From contig NZ_CP093337.1 in NCBI RefSeq assembly GCF_022637395.1, positions 2,092,001 to 2,156,000 of the forward strand: a stretch of DNA of 64,000 nucleotides, in the 5' to 3' direction. This DNA comes from Shinella sp. H4-D48 (GTDB lineage Bacteria > Pseudomonadota > Alphaproteobacteria > Rhizobiales > Rhizobiaceae). Both the position numbers and the translations under genes were made by a program. Below are positions 43,452-51,981 of the stretch, one piece after another (the stretch's first letter is position 1; every line of letters begins with the position of its first letter). The notes below the pieces were generated by a model. It was not told the DNA's origin. It saw nothing but the letters and a program-made list of their open reading frames with translations, and did not search any database.

Positions 43452-44339
43452 TTAATTAGGATTGAGGTTGAGCATGGGGACGGCGCCGCCCGGCAGCATG
43501 GTGCGCGGCAGCTGGCCATCCCACTTTTCCGCCTGCGTCAGCGCCACGAGGCCCGGATTGTCCTTCAGCGCATCGCCGCGCGCCTTGATCGCTTCGGCCT
43601 CGGCCTCACCGCGCAGGCGGATCGCTTCCGATTCGGCCTGCGCCGCCAGCCTGACGGCATCGGCCTGCGCCTGGGCCTCCGCACGCCGCGCATCGGCCTG
43701 GGCGCGCGCCTGCGTCACGGTGATTTCCGCCTGCACCTTTTCACGCTCGGCGTTCTGCCGCAGGCGCTGCACTTCCACCTCGGCCAGCATGCGCTGCTCG
43801 ATGCTCGCCTCATAGGCATCCGAAAAATCGATATTCTCGATCTGAACGCTATCTATAAGGACAGGACCTGAGACGCCCTGCTGGATGGCAGACGCGATTT
43901 CCGCGTTGAGCCGCCCGCGCTCCTGGATCGCCGTGACCGCATTGAAGCGGCCGAACACCGTCTTCGTCTCCTCGAAGACCTTGCGCTCGATCAGACGCGA
44001 CAGAAGACCGTCCTCCCCGCCATAGGTGGCATAGACTTCCTGCACGCGGTCCGCGGGGATGCGATAGTTCACGGAAAGACGAATCTCGGCCGGCTGCTGG
44101 TCACGGCTGTAGGCCTCCATCTTTTCATAGACCACGGCCTTGGACTGCACGGACACACGCACGATCGAATCGATGAGCGGCAGCTTGAAGCCGAGGCCGG
44201 GCTCGGCCGTGCCGGAAATGGCGCCGTAGCGCAGGATCACCCCGCGCTCCCCCTGGTCGACGGTGAACCAGGAGCCGAACAGAATGCTGAGCGCGACAAG
44301 CGCAGCGCACCCGGCCAGAATCATCGTGACGTTTCGCAT
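43452..44339 (-). CDS. SPFH (prohibitin/HflC-like) membrane protein
   Basis: 295 residues. One N-terminal span (about 5-25), then the SPFH/band-7 domain (FTVDQGERGVILRYGAISGTAEPGLGFKLPLIDS...), a long Ala/Glu/Arg/Gln heptad-rich coiled coil (about 185-260) and a short tail ending MLNLNPN. Such proteins form membrane-associated rings that scaffold proteases or lipid domains. It appears alone rather than as an hflK-hflC pair, so a prohibitin-like name is safer than hflC. Start at 44339. Confidence 0.85.
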   Translation of the reverse strand: MRNVTMILAGCAALVALSILFGSWFTVDQGERGVILRYGAISGTAEPGLGFKLPLIDSIVRVSVQSKAVVYEKMEAYSRDQQPAEIRLSVNYRIPADRVQEVYATYGGEDGLLSRLIERKVFEETKTVFGRFNAVTAIQERGRLNAEIASAIQQGVSGPVLIDSVQIENIDFSDAYEASIEQRMLAEVEVQRLRQNAEREKVQAEITVTQARAQADARRAEAQAQADAVRLAAQAESEAIRLRGEAEAEAIKARGDALKDNPGLVALTQAEKWDGQLPRTMLPGGAVPMLNLNPN

Positions 44340-44487
44340 GCGAATCCTCTCTCGTTTTTGACGCGTCGCTATATCCAGACGGAGAGAGGCCCGCAAACAT
44401 TCAGCTTAAGGGGAGAAAAACAAACCGAATCGCAGCTCGTTCTTAACATGAAGAAAAAGCTGGAAGAAACTGGAAGAAAAAGAAGAA

Positions 44488-44564
44488 TGGCGCGAGTGAC
44501 GGGGCTCGAACCCGCGACCTCCGGCGTGACAGGCCGGCACTCTAACCGACTGAGCTACACCCGC
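44488..44564 (-). tRNA. tRNA-Asp (GTC), downstream copy
   Basis: 77 bases including an encoded CCA. Acceptor GCGGGTG pairs with CACTCGC (one G-U); the D arm GCTCAGTCGGTTAGAGT, anticodon loop CTGTCAC (anticodon GTC) and T arm GGTTCGAGCC are canonical. Identical to the copy 47 bases upstream. Confidence 0.95.
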
Positions 44565-44610
44565 GCATCTTTTGGACCTTAAGTCCCGGATGATGTTCCG
44601 GCCTTTCGAG

Positions 44611-44687
44611 TGGCGCGAGTGACGGGGCTCGAACCCGCGACCTCCGGCGTGACAGGCCGGCACTCTAACCGACTGAGCTACACCCGC
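44611..44687 (-). tRNA. tRNA-Asp (GTC), upstream copy
   Basis: Identical in all 77 bases to the second tRNA-Asp. Anticodon GTC, encoded CCA. The tandem pair is probably transcribed together toward the SPFH gene. Confidence 0.95.
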
Positions 44688-44931
44688 ATCCTCGAAAGCG
44701 ACCGGATGACAAGGCATCCGTCCCGAGCGGCCTTGGCCGTTCGATGAGCGGCTAACTACGGGGTTCGCCTTTGGGTGTCAAGCAGGTTTCAAGACAAAAG
44801 AATGACGCCGCACGAAATGTTTCCACACCCTCCTGCATCATCAGCGCGCCCTTCAAAAAAATGCAGAAAACTTTGCAATTGCCTCTTGCGGTTCGATCCG
44901 GTTCCGCATAGATCACAGCCACCAACGCGGC

Positions 44932-45007
44932 GGGCGATTAGCTCAGTTGGTAGAGCGCCTCGTTTACACCGAGGATGTCGGGAGTTCGAGTCTCTCATCG
45001 CCCACCA
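44932..45007 (+). tRNA. tRNA-Val (TAC)
   Basis: 76 bases with encoded CCA. Acceptor GGGCGAT/ATCGCCC is perfect; anticodon loop TTTACAC gives anticodon TAC, closed by CCTCG/CGAGG; T arm GAGTTCGAGTCTC. Divergent from the tRNA-Asp pair and followed by a terminator. Confidence 0.95.
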
Positions 45008-45020
45008 TATCCATTCGCGC

Positions 45021-45050
45021 AAGGCTCTGTTTACAGGGCCTTTTTGCTTT
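45021..45050 (+). terminator. terminator after tRNA-Val
   Basis: AAGGCTCTG-TTTA-CAGGGCCTT, a 9-bp stem with one T-G pair and a four-base loop, then TTTTTGCTTTTT. Confidence 0.85.
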
Positions 45051-45191
45051 TTGGGGTTTCGGAACTCCTCATCTCCTCTGACGCGATCTTGAGGTTTCCA
45101 CCTCGCCTATTGTGTTTCTGGCTCCATGTCATGCGGTGCCAGCCAGCGTGAGGCCGCGGATGGTCGGCACCTGGACGGAATGGCCGTGCGC

Positions 45192-45443
45192 CTACGGCTG
45201 CGCTGGGAAAATCTCGTAGTTCGCCCACACGCTTCGGCCGATGTCTGCGGCGGTCGCCCATTGCGCGTCAGAAGGGTTGAGCAAGGTCAGGAAGCCGCTT
45301 TTTGCGTCGATTTCATCGGGGCTTCGAAAGCCTTGTTCGCACTCCTCGTAATGACCGTACACGTCACCGGTATCGGTCTTGCGGAAGAGAAACAGCCGTC
45401 CATTGCGGCACGCGGGGCAATTGCCAGCATGATACGTGGTCAT
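45192..45443 (-). CDS. small zinc-ribbon-like hypothetical protein
   Basis: 83 residues beginning MTTYHAGNCPACRNGRLFLF, with CPAC near the start and CEQGF about 25 residues on, a partial zinc-ribbon pattern; then ending in a polar segment with ATAADIGRSVW. I recall similar short proteins scattered in accessory regions of other proteobacteria, with no known function. No ribosome site is evident before the ATG, which lowers confidence. It lies just beyond tRNA-Val in a gene-sparse stretch. Confidence 0.55.
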   Translation of the reverse strand: MTTYHAGNCPACRNGRLFLFRKTDTGDVYGHYEECEQGFRSPDEIDAKSGFLTLLNPSDAQWATAADIGRSVWANYEIFPAQP

Positions 45444-45610
45444 GGAGGCTATGGTGGATGGGGCGGAACGGAAAGTCCAGGCACGAAAACCGGACGTCCT
45501 GAAGGACGGTTCCCCGCTGGAAGTTCTGATGGTGGAAGGACCTCCACCTGATCAGCGCTTTCGCGAACCACATGAGCCCCGCACCCAATATGGCCGCAGA
45601 CTCATCAGTA

Positions 45611-45760
45611 TTATTCCACCGGCCCGACGGCCGGCGCCGGTACGATGGCGCCATCGCCGGTCTCGGGAGATCGCGGGTCAACCTCGATGAGAAGAACGCT
45701 CACCACGAGGGCCGCGAGGGCGATGAGGAGAGCGGTGAAAGCGATGCCGGTTCTGTCCAT
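45611..45760 (-). CDS. single-span small membrane protein
   Basis: 49 residues: MDRTGIAFTALLIALAALVV, continuing the span to VSVLLIEVD, then an Asp/Pro/Glu-rich tail ending APAVGPVE. One transmembrane helix with a short head. The start at 45760 is chosen because AGGA lies seven bases before it; upstream in-frame ATGs at 45766 and 45775 are worse. No family recognised. Confidence 0.5.
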   Translation of the reverse strand: MDRTGIAFTALLIALAALVVSVLLIEVDPRSPETGDGAIVPAPAVGPVE

Positions 45761-45909
45761 GCCCATATCCTGCATTGTAATGTGCAAAAGCTGAGGCGAC
45801 GCGACGATATATCCACGCAACTCCACAGAATGGAATTGCACTGCCCAGCGATTACAACTTTATGTAATCATTACACCGCCGCGAAACATCCCTCGGCTAT
45901 CGTGGCGGC

Positions 45910-46167
45910 ATGAGCAACTTCACCTATCTCGTTGTCGGCGCCTCGATCGCCAGCGCTGCGGGCGGACACGCACTCATTCCGCGCGAAGCCTACGATCCCG
46001 CCTGCAATATCAAGGGCAACACCTCCTATAATGGTGGCGCACGGATCTACCATGTACCCGGCCAGCATTATTATCAGAACACCAAAATCAGCTACGGCAG
46101 GGGCGAGCGGTGGTTCTGTACGGAAGCCGAAGCACAGGCTGCCGGCTGGCGCCGCGCGGGCTACTGA
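45910..46167 (+). CDS. sunset-domain-type small exported protein
   Basis: 85 residues. The N-terminal 20 residues are weakly hydrophobic. From residue 32 the sequence CNIKGNTSYNGGARIYHVPG, the Tyr-rich QHYYQNTKI and ERWFCTEAEAQAAGWRRA match the small two-cysteine domain often found alone or at the C-terminus of nuclease-like proteins in rhizobia (called the sunset domain). The two Cys probably pair outside the cytoplasm. Function unknown. Confidence 0.78.
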   Translation: MSNFTYLVVGASIASAAGGHALIPREAYDPACNIKGNTSYNGGARIYHVPGQHYYQNTKISYGRGERWFCTEAEAQAAGWRRAGY

Positions 46168-46389
46168 TTCCATTGCCCGCAGCACTTGCCGTTGGTCCTG
46201 GGTGGCTGGCGGACCGAGCGCCGGTCTTTCTTTTTCGGAACCAAATCGGCACCGGCGTGTTCATACTGCATTGCAATATGAAATCTGCTGGCCTTGCCTC
46301 TCCTGGCGCGGTCGTGCCGTCATCATGGATTGCCTTCCGGAGGTTTTCCTGCCGAGCGATGGGCCAGCCCAGACATGGTTCAAAAGCTC

Positions 46390-47814
46390 ATGAGTCGTCT
46401 CATCGTCGTTTCCAATCGCGTCCCTCTTCCCTCAAAGAGCGGGGCAGCGTCCGCCGGCGGCCTCGCGGTCGCGCTTCAATCGGCTCTGGCCGCGCGCGGC
46501 GGGCTGTGGCTCGGCTGGTCGGGAAAGATATGCAGTGACGAGCCCGTGGGGCCGCTGACAATGCTCAAGGACGGCAATATCGAATATGCCTTGACCGATC
46601 TCACGGATCTGGACGTCGAGGAATATTATCAGGGTTTTGCCAATCGCGTGCTTTGGCCGATCTGCCATTATCGGCTGGACCTTGCCGAATATGGCCGCCG
46701 GGAGATGACGGGATACTTTCGCGTCAACCAGTTCTTTGCCAGCCGCCTGCTTCCGCTGATCCAGAAGGACGATGTCATCTGGATCCACGATTACCACCTC
46801 ATTCCCCTTGCGGAGGAACTTCGCCGACAAGGCGTGAAAAACCGGATAGGCTTCTTCCTGCACATACCATGGCCGGCGCCGGACGTTTTCCTGGCGATGC
46901 CGGTTCATGACGAATTGTTAAAGAGCCTGACGGCCTATGATGTCGTCGGCTTCCAGACCCGACAGGATCGCGAAAATTTCGCGGAATGCCTGTCGCGGCA
47001 GGATATCGGTGAGCGGCACGGCAAGGAGGCGTTCACCGCCGCAGGTCGCAGCTTCATCGCACGGCCCTACCCGATCGGCATCGAGACCGACGAATTCGCA
47101 AAACTGGCGCGCCAGGCGGCCAACACCACGCTGCACAAGCGCATGCGCCAGAGCCTCGACGGCAAGGAACTCATCATCGGCGTCGACCGTCTTGATTATT
47201 CCAAGGGCATCACCCAGCGCATCGATGCCTTCGAGACGTTTCTGACGCGGCATCCTGATTATCAGCGCAAGGTCACCCTGTTGCAGATCACGCCGAAATC
47301 GCGCTCCGAGGTACCGGAATATGAGGCGATGCAGAAAACGGTCGCGGAACAGGCAGGGCGCGTGAACGGGGCGCTCGGCACGGTGGACTGGGTGCCCATC
47401 CGCTATGTCAACCGCTCCCTGCGCCGGCCCGCTCTCGCGGGCCTGTACCGCATGGCCAAGGTGGCGCTCGTCACTCCGCTTCGCGACGGCATGAACCTTG
47501 TCGCCAAGGAATTCGTCGCGGCGCAGGATGAGGATGATCCCGGCGTTCTGCTTCTTTCACGCTTCGCAGGCGCTGCCCATGAACTGAAGGAAGCGGTGCT
47601 GGTCAATCCTTACGATGTCGAGGGAACCGCAGATGTCATCGCACGCAGCCTCGCCATGCCTCTTGAAGAGCGTCAGGCGCGCTGGAGAGGCATGATGACG
47701 ACGCTGCGAGAAAACAACGTGTTCACCTGGTGCGACACCTTCCTCGGAGATCTCGCCGGAAACGGCGAGATTGCGAGTGGTGAACAGCCCGCTTTGAAAC
47801 GGGTCAGTTGCTGA
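46390..47814 (+). CDS. otsA: trehalose-6-phosphate synthase
   Basis: 474-residue GT20 glycosyltransferase joining UDP-glucose and glucose-6-phosphate to make trehalose-6-phosphate, for osmotic and desiccation protection. Substrate motifs: [13 protein letters not shown] at the start, [37 protein letters not shown] and [18 protein letters not shown]. Length is normal. The ATG at 46390 gives the family N-terminus; ATG at 46375 would add five residues. No otsB phosphatase lies beside it. The 3' end overlaps the convergent next gene by 11 bases. Confidence 0.95.
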   Translation: MSRLIVVSNRVPLPSKSGAASAGGLAVALQSALAARGGLWLGWSGKICSDEPVGPLTMLKDGNIEYALTDLTDLDVEEYYQGFANRVLWPICHYRLDLAEYGRREMTGYFRVNQFFASRLLPLIQKDDVIWIHDYHLIPLAEELRRQGVKNRIGFFLHIPWPAPDVFLAMPVHDELLKSLTAYDVVGFQTRQDRENFAECLSRQDIGERHGKEAFTAAGRSFIARPYPIGIETDEFAKLARQAANTTLHKRMRQSLDGKELIIGVDRLDYSKGITQRIDAFETFLTRHPDYQRKVTLLQITPKSRSEVPEYEAMQKTVAEQAGRVNGALGTVDWVPIRYVNRSLRRPALAGLYRMAKVALVTPLRDGMNLVAKEFVAAQDEDDPGVLLLSRFAGAAHELKEAVLVNPYDVEGTADVIARSLAMPLEERQARWRGMMTTLRENNVFTWCDTFLGDLAGNGEIASGEQPALKRVSC

Positions 47815-48076
47815 CGGGACCGTAGAGGCGCCGGCTCACAATCTCGAGCGAACGGTCAGGCGCAATTCGATAAATCTCGACATATTGCTGCCCCGTCACC
47901 ACATCGGTCAGACTGTGGATAAAGGTACTGCCGATCGGCGCCCTGGTCAGTTTCGTATGAGGCTGGCCATTATAGGTAATGCTGCCAGGCACCGGAGTTA
48001 ACCCCTGTGCAGAGGCGTACGATGACGCAAGTAGTGCGGCACAGCCGAAGATCGAGAACATGGCGATATGAAACAT
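47804..48076 (-). CDS. small exported hypothetical protein
   Basis: 90 residues with a signal peptide (MFHIAMFSIFGCAALLASSY, cut near ASAQ). The mature part (GLTPVPGSITYNGQPHTKL... RLYGPVSN) is about 66 residues, beta-rich by composition, with no cysteines. AAAGGATG precedes the ATG. No family recognised. Confidence 0.7.
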   Translation of the reverse strand: MFHIAMFSIFGCAALLASSYASAQGLTPVPGSITYNGQPHTKLTRAPIGSTFIHSLTDVVTGQQYVEIYRIAPDRSLEIVSRRLYGPVSN

Positions 48077-48213
48077 CAGAGCATCCTTTCGTCTCTGATC
48101 TGGAACGCTTTGATAGGTTCAGGGCCAGCCAGAATTTGCGTTCTGCGCGCCCCTTGTGGAACTTCATCCCACGCAGGTCGTTTCATGTCTGCAATTGAAA
48201 TGGAGTGTGAACG

Positions 48214-48471
48214 ATGAAAAGAGCCGTCATCCTTATTGGCCTTCTCGCAGCCTTTCCCGCCGCCGCCCAGCAGGCCGACAAACCGACACCCGAAGCAGGC
48301 AAGAAGCCCTCGGAAATCCTGGCGATGATCGAGCAACGGCCGGATTTCGCCCGCCTGGACGAGATGTCATGGGAAGATGAAGGTTACTACGAAATCGTCT
48401 ACCACACGAGCGACAAGGCTCGTGTTGAGGTCAATGTCGATCCGATGGGCAAACCTGTCGAGCATCGCTAA
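48214..48471 (+). CDS. small exported PepSY-like protein
   Basis: 85 residues with a signal peptide (MKRAVILIGLLAAFPAAAQ). The mature part contains EILAMIEQRPDFARLDEMSWEDEGYYEIVYHT, then VEVNVDPMGKPVEH, a layout resembling a single PepSY-type domain (short helix followed by beta strands with a D/N-x-x-G turn). Assignment is tentative. Divergent from the preceding gene; it leads into the next small gene 22 bases on. Confidence 0.7.
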   Translation: MKRAVILIGLLAAFPAAAQQADKPTPEAGKKPSEILAMIEQRPDFARLDEMSWEDEGYYEIVYHTSDKARVEVNVDPMGKPVEHR

Positions 48472-48493
48472 ACAACCACCGTCGGGAGAAAAG

Positions 48494-48643
48494 ATGCAGA
48501 TGCGATTCAGCCCGACTGGCCTGGGGCTTATCCTCACCTTCGTTGTCATCATAGGCTCGGTTCTGAGCCTCGCGGTGCTTAAAAGCCAGGGAGCGAACGC
48601 TGAGATCGTCACCGATGCAGCGGCCGAATCAAATGGCCAGTAA
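48494..48643 (+). CDS. single-span small membrane protein
   Basis: 49 residues starting MQMRFSPTGLGLILTFVVII with one transmembrane helix (about 9-30) and a short polar tail. A GGGAGAAAAG ribosome site precedes the ATG, good evidence that it is translated. Probably co-transcribed with the PepSY-like gene. No family recognised. Confidence 0.6.
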   Translation: MQMRFSPTGLGLILTFVVIIGSVLSLAVLKSQGANAEIVTDAAAESNGQ

Positions 48644-48754
48644 TCCCGACCATGGGATAAGAGGGGCGGGCCATCCCGCTGCAGTAGCGAAATACTGTTA
48701 CCTAATAGCAATCACCCTGCATCACATACGCAAGACAACAAACAAACCATCATA

Positions 48755-48797
48755 AAAATTGCATACGCCGCCGCCGGAGTACGGCGGCGGCGTATGT
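48755..48797 (-). terminator. 15-bp stem terminator
   Basis: CATACGCCGCCGCCG and CGGCGGCGGCGTATG form a perfect 15-bp stem (48763-48777 with 48783-48797) around a five-base loop. On the minus strand it is followed by CAATTTTTATG, ending the exported-protein gene at 48803. Confidence 0.85.
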
Positions 48798-48802
48798 GTA
48801 TA

Positions 48803-49132
48803 TTACTTTGCGTTCACGAACTGGCAGATCGCACCGGCGTTCGCGTCGTCCTTGTTGGTCTGAGAAGCGGCGTCGCACTTGCGCTTCACTTCCGCGCGCT
48901 GATCGTCCGACAGTTTTGTCCAGCGATCCGACCATTCAGCCTGCGGGCGCATCGTCTTGTTCGTGGAGTCACTAAAGAAGACTTCGCCGGTCGCACCCGA
49001 CCAGACCTGATGATTATCGCCGGCAGCCTGATTCACAGCCGAGTTGTCGGCTTCGCCGCCGGATGACTGTGCATAGGCAGAAACGCTCATGAATGCAGCT
49101 GCAGCCGCTACGGTTACCAGTTTCAAGTACAT
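48803..49132 (-). CDS. exported hypothetical protein
   Basis: 109 residues with a signal peptide (MYLKLVTVAAAAAFMSVSAYAQ). The mature part has the segment WSDRWTKLSDDQRAEVKRKC and a second Cys in AICQFVNAK, probably disulphide-bonded. A GGAGATAAA ribosome site lies before the ATG. Own terminator. No family function recognised. Confidence 0.75.
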   Translation of the reverse strand: MYLKLVTVAAAAAFMSVSAYAQSSGGEADNSAVNQAAGDNHQVWSGATGEVFFSDSTNKTMRPQAEWSDRWTKLSDDQRAEVKRKCDAASQTNKDDANAGAICQFVNAK

Positions 49133-49213
49133 GTTTTATCTCCTCGTTTGGCGGCCAATCCGCATGCAGGAGATAATACGGCGACCGAGCAAATGTTCCC
49201 CGGCGGATGCGGC

Positions 49214-49477
49214 CTAGTGTGTCGTTGGGATATCGTCTTCCTCGAGGAAGGAATGAATGCCGTCGCGGGCGATGGTGGCGAGGAACTCGTCGAAGGCTTC
49301 GCGATCGGTGGCGAAGGGTTCGTCCCACTCGAACAGATCTTCGTTCTGGGTGACGACTTCCAGCTTCCAGTCGTTCTGCGTGCCGGCCGGGCGGTAGATA
49401 TCGACGAGCACCGTTATATCGTCTTCGGTGTATTCTCCGGAAAGCTCGGAATGTTCCAGCTTGGGCTTATTGGTCAT
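49214..49477 (-). CDS. small acidic conserved hypothetical protein
   Basis: 87 residues, strongly acidic, with no signal or membrane span. Contains ITVLVDIYRPAGTQNDWKLEVV and a helix REAFDEFLATIARDGIHSFL. The composition and compact size suggest a folded cytoplasmic protein. I believe homologues exist in other rhizobia, without known function. AGGACGAGCC precedes the ATG. Confidence 0.72.
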   Translation of the reverse strand: MTNKPKLEHSELSGEYTEDDITVLVDIYRPAGTQNDWKLEVVTQNEDLFEWDEPFATDREAFDEFLATIARDGIHSFLEEDDIPTTH

Positions 49478-49696
49478 GGCGGCTCGTCCTGGAGGCGATG
49501 CCGGATCGTGCGCTCCGGCTCGCGTGATCGAAGGAAATTGCGGCAGGAACGGCCTGCGTGATCTCGCGGCAGCGACGTGACGTCAATCGGTCGCCCGACC
49601 CCGATCTAAAACTACCGGCAGTCGCGTTCCTGAAATTGTTCTGACAGAGCAGGCGCCGTGCGTCCACCCATTCCGTAGCGTGCCCACGGCTTCTTA

Positions 49697-50452
49697 TCAG
49701 GCGAGCTTAGGATGCGTCGGAGCGAATTCGGCAACGAGTTCATGCTTTTCACCGGGATAGGTGAGCCGCACATGGGTCACGTAGAGACCGCCGCTCCAGG
49801 TGCGGCGCTCGACCACAAGGCACGGCGTGCCCGGCGCGATAGCGAGAAGCCCGGCCACACGGCCATCAGCGCCAACGGCGCGGATACGATGCTCGGCAGC
49901 ACTCCAGGGCACGCGGCTGATCAGCCATGCACCCGGGGCGATGTCGCCGAAGGTCTCGTTTGCAACCTCCGGCACCGCGGCGTGATTGATGAGACGCTCC
50001 TCCAGGCAGAATGGCTGGGCGCCTGCAAAATGCAGCGCCATGACTTCGATCACCCGTGCCGCCTCCGGCAGATCCATCAGGCGTCGGTCAGTGGCCCTTG
50101 CGGGACGGTCGAGGCGCGCGCGCTGCTCATAGCGATAGGGAAGCCCCAGTTGCTCCACCTCCAGGCGGATGTCGTGGATCTCCAGCACTGCGGATTGTGC
50201 GTGGGGATGGGTGACGAAGCTGCCGGATTTGCGGCGGCGCTCGATCAGGCCGCGCTTCACGAGTTCGGTGATCGCCTTGTTCACCGTCATGCGCGAGCAC
50301 CCGTACTGTTCGGTCAGCTCATGCTCGAAGGGGATGCGATGGCCGGGCGGCCACTCGCCCGACAGAATCCTGCCCTCCACATCCTCCAGGATGCGGCGAT
50401 GCAGGGAGGGGGTTTTGGCCTCGGCTGCCAGGCTTTCCTCGCCGGTGGACAT
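49697..50452 (-). CDS. hutC: histidine utilisation repressor (GntR/HutC family)
   Basis: 251 residues. N-terminal GntR winged helix (LHRRILEDVEGRILSGEWPPGHRIPFEHELTEQYGCSRMTVNKAITELVKRGLIERRRKSGSFV, about 18-80) plus a UTRA effector domain. HutC represses hut genes and is released by urocanate. The ATG at 50452 is used because GGAG precedes it with proper spacing; the ATG two codons earlier sits directly on the GGAG. Downstream of hutF on the same strand. A matching operator lies in the hutF-hutI gap. Confidence 0.94.
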   Translation of the reverse strand: MSTGEESLAAEAKTPSLHRRILEDVEGRILSGEWPPGHRIPFEHELTEQYGCSRMTVNKAITELVKRGLIERRRKSGSFVTHPHAQSAVLEIHDIRLEVEQLGLPYRYEQRARLDRPARATDRRLMDLPEAARVIEVMALHFAGAQPFCLEERLINHAAVPEVANETFGDIAPGAWLISRVPWSAAEHRIRAVGADGRVAGLLAIAPGTPCLVVERRTWSGGLYVTHVRLTYPGEKHELVAEFAPTHPKLA

Positions 50453-50530
50453 GCGCATCTCCGTTGCCGGACGCAGATTCGCCGGTCTTTCAATGTCATA
50501 GAAAAGGCCGTCCCGCCTTTCAATATGCGC

Positions 50531-51877
50531 TCATGCGGCGGCGAGCGCGCGCATGACGGACGCGAAGCGTCGGCCGATCGCCTCACGTTCTGCGTGGCAT
50601 CCGGCTTCGACGCGTTTGCGGCCGTTCACCCAGACACAATCGACCATCGCGGCATTGGCAAAGATCCAGCCATCGAGAAGCGCGTCGCCCTCCAGATCGA
50701 GACCATGGCGTGCCTTCAGGCTGACGAAATCCGCCGCTTGGCCGGTTGCGATGCCGGAAGCGGCACCGAGTGCCCCGGCACCGCCTGACAGCGCGCCGTC
50801 GAACAGCGCGCGGCCTGTCGAGCCGCCGGGCGTCGCCAACACATTGCGGGCGCGATGAGCAAGACGCTGCGAGTATTCGAGCTGGCGCAATTCATCCGGC
50901 AGGCCGATCAGCACGTTCGAATCGGAGCCAACGCCGAACCGCCCACCGGCAGCGAGGAAATCGGCCGCCTGGAACGTGCCGTCCCCCAGATTGGCTTCGG
51001 TGACGGGGCACAGGCCGGCAATGGCACCGGTCCTTGCCATGCCGGCGGTTTCGGTCTCCGTCATGTGCGTGGCATGGATGAAACACCAATGGCCATCGAC
51101 AGGCTGGTTGTCGACCAGCCATTCCACCGGCCGACGTCCAGACCAGGCGATGCAGTCCTCGACCTCCTTGACCTGCTCGGCGATATGAATGTGAACCGGC
51201 GCCTCGCCCGCCATGGCGACGACGGCGGAAAGCTCGTCCGGCGTCACCGCGCGCAGGCTGTGGGGGGCGACACCGGTGATGCCGGCCGGCATCGTGTCCG
51301 TCAGCGCACGGCATCGCTCCAGCAGCAGAGCGAAGGAATCGCGATCATTGATGAACCGGCGTTGCCCTTCGCCCGGCACGGTCCCGCCGAAGCCGGCATG
51401 GGCGTAAAACACCGGCAGCAGGGTCATCGCGATGCCGGTTGCCGACGCGGCCGCGACGATGCGGGCAGCCATTTCGGCGATATCCGCATAGGGACGACCG
51501 TCCTTGTCGTGGTGCAGGTAGTGGAATTCGCCGACGCGGGTAAAGCCGGCTTCCAGCATTTCCACATAGAGCTGAGCGGCAACGGCCTCCACGTCGTCAG
51601 GCGTCATGGAGAGCGCGAACCGGTACATGACGCTGCGCCAGCTCCAGAACGAATCGCTGCCTGGTCCGCGCATTTCGGCAAGCCCGGCCATCCCGCGCTG
51701 GAAGGCGTGGCTGTGCAGGTTTGGCATGCCGGCAACGATCGTGTCGTGCCGTTCGTCGGCGACCTCAGGCGCCTTGCCCGTCTCCAGCGCCTCGATACGG
51801 CCCGCCGCGATGTGCAGCCGTACGTTCTTCACCCAGCCGCCCGTAAGCAGCGCCTGCCTTGCGTGAATGACGGACAT
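50531..51877 (-). CDS. hutF: formimidoylglutamate deiminase
   Basis: 448-residue amidohydrolase converting N-formimino-L-glutamate to N-formyl-L-glutamate plus ammonia, the first step of the HutF/HutG branch. The metal site HSH is in [15 protein letters not shown]; further ligands are in [20 protein letters not shown] and [19 protein letters not shown] precedes the ATG. Divergent from hutI across a 104-base regulatory gap and followed by hutC. Confidence 0.95.
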   Translation of the reverse strand: MSVIHARQALLTGGWVKNVRLHIAAGRIEALETGKAPEVADERHDTIVAGMPNLHSHAFQRGMAGLAEMRGPGSDSFWSWRSVMYRFALSMTPDDVEAVAAQLYVEMLEAGFTRVGEFHYLHHDKDGRPYADIAEMAARIVAAASATGIAMTLLPVFYAHAGFGGTVPGEGQRRFINDRDSFALLLERCRALTDTMPAGITGVAPHSLRAVTPDELSAVVAMAGEAPVHIHIAEQVKEVEDCIAWSGRRPVEWLVDNQPVDGHWCFIHATHMTETETAGMARTGAIAGLCPVTEANLGDGTFQAADFLAAGGRFGVGSDSNVLIGLPDELRQLEYSQRLAHRARNVLATPGGSTGRALFDGALSGGAGALGAASGIATGQAADFVSLKARHGLDLEGDALLDGWIFANAAMVDCVWVNGRKRVEAGCHAEREAIGRRFASVMRALAAA

Positions 51878-51915
51878 TGTTCCCTCGTTCGCTGCCTCTC
51901 GTGCGCGGCGTCAAA

Positions 51916-51955
51916 TTGACCCTTGCGCGCCTCATCATTATGTATATACATTATA
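51916..51955. promoter_or_regulatory. hutF/hutI divergent promoters with HutC-type operator
   Basis: The palindrome TGTATATACA at 51941-51950 (12 bp with flanks, ATGTATATACAT) fits the TGTA-N2-TACA site described for HutC in pseudomonads. It overlaps the -10 TATGTA (51939-51944) of a plus-strand promoter whose -35 TTGACC (51916-51921) is 17 bases away, and adjoins a minus-strand TATAAT (51950-51955) pointing to hutF. One repressor site can thus close both promoters. Confidence 0.75.
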
Positions 51956-51981
51956 ACCATCACAGGGAAGAGGCAATCGCT

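Noticed and set aside
44406-44717. Frame with a repeated 27-residue unit (AGVAQSVRVPACHAGG...)
   Set aside because: It is the translation of the two identical tRNA-Asp genes, a common annotation artefact.
44889-44906. GTTC-GATCCG-GTTC before tRNA-Val as an SOS box
   Set aside because: The spacing is six rather than seven bases, and a tRNA promoter is an unlikely LexA target.
45436-45690. Overlapping 84- and 105-codon frames on both strands
   Set aside because: Neither has a ribosome site, domain or balanced composition. They overlap the better-supported single-span gene region and look like GC shadows.
51888-51900. GTTC-CCTC-GTTC-like repeat before hutF as an SOS box
   Set aside because: Spacer of only four bases, and it covers the ribosome site of hutF.
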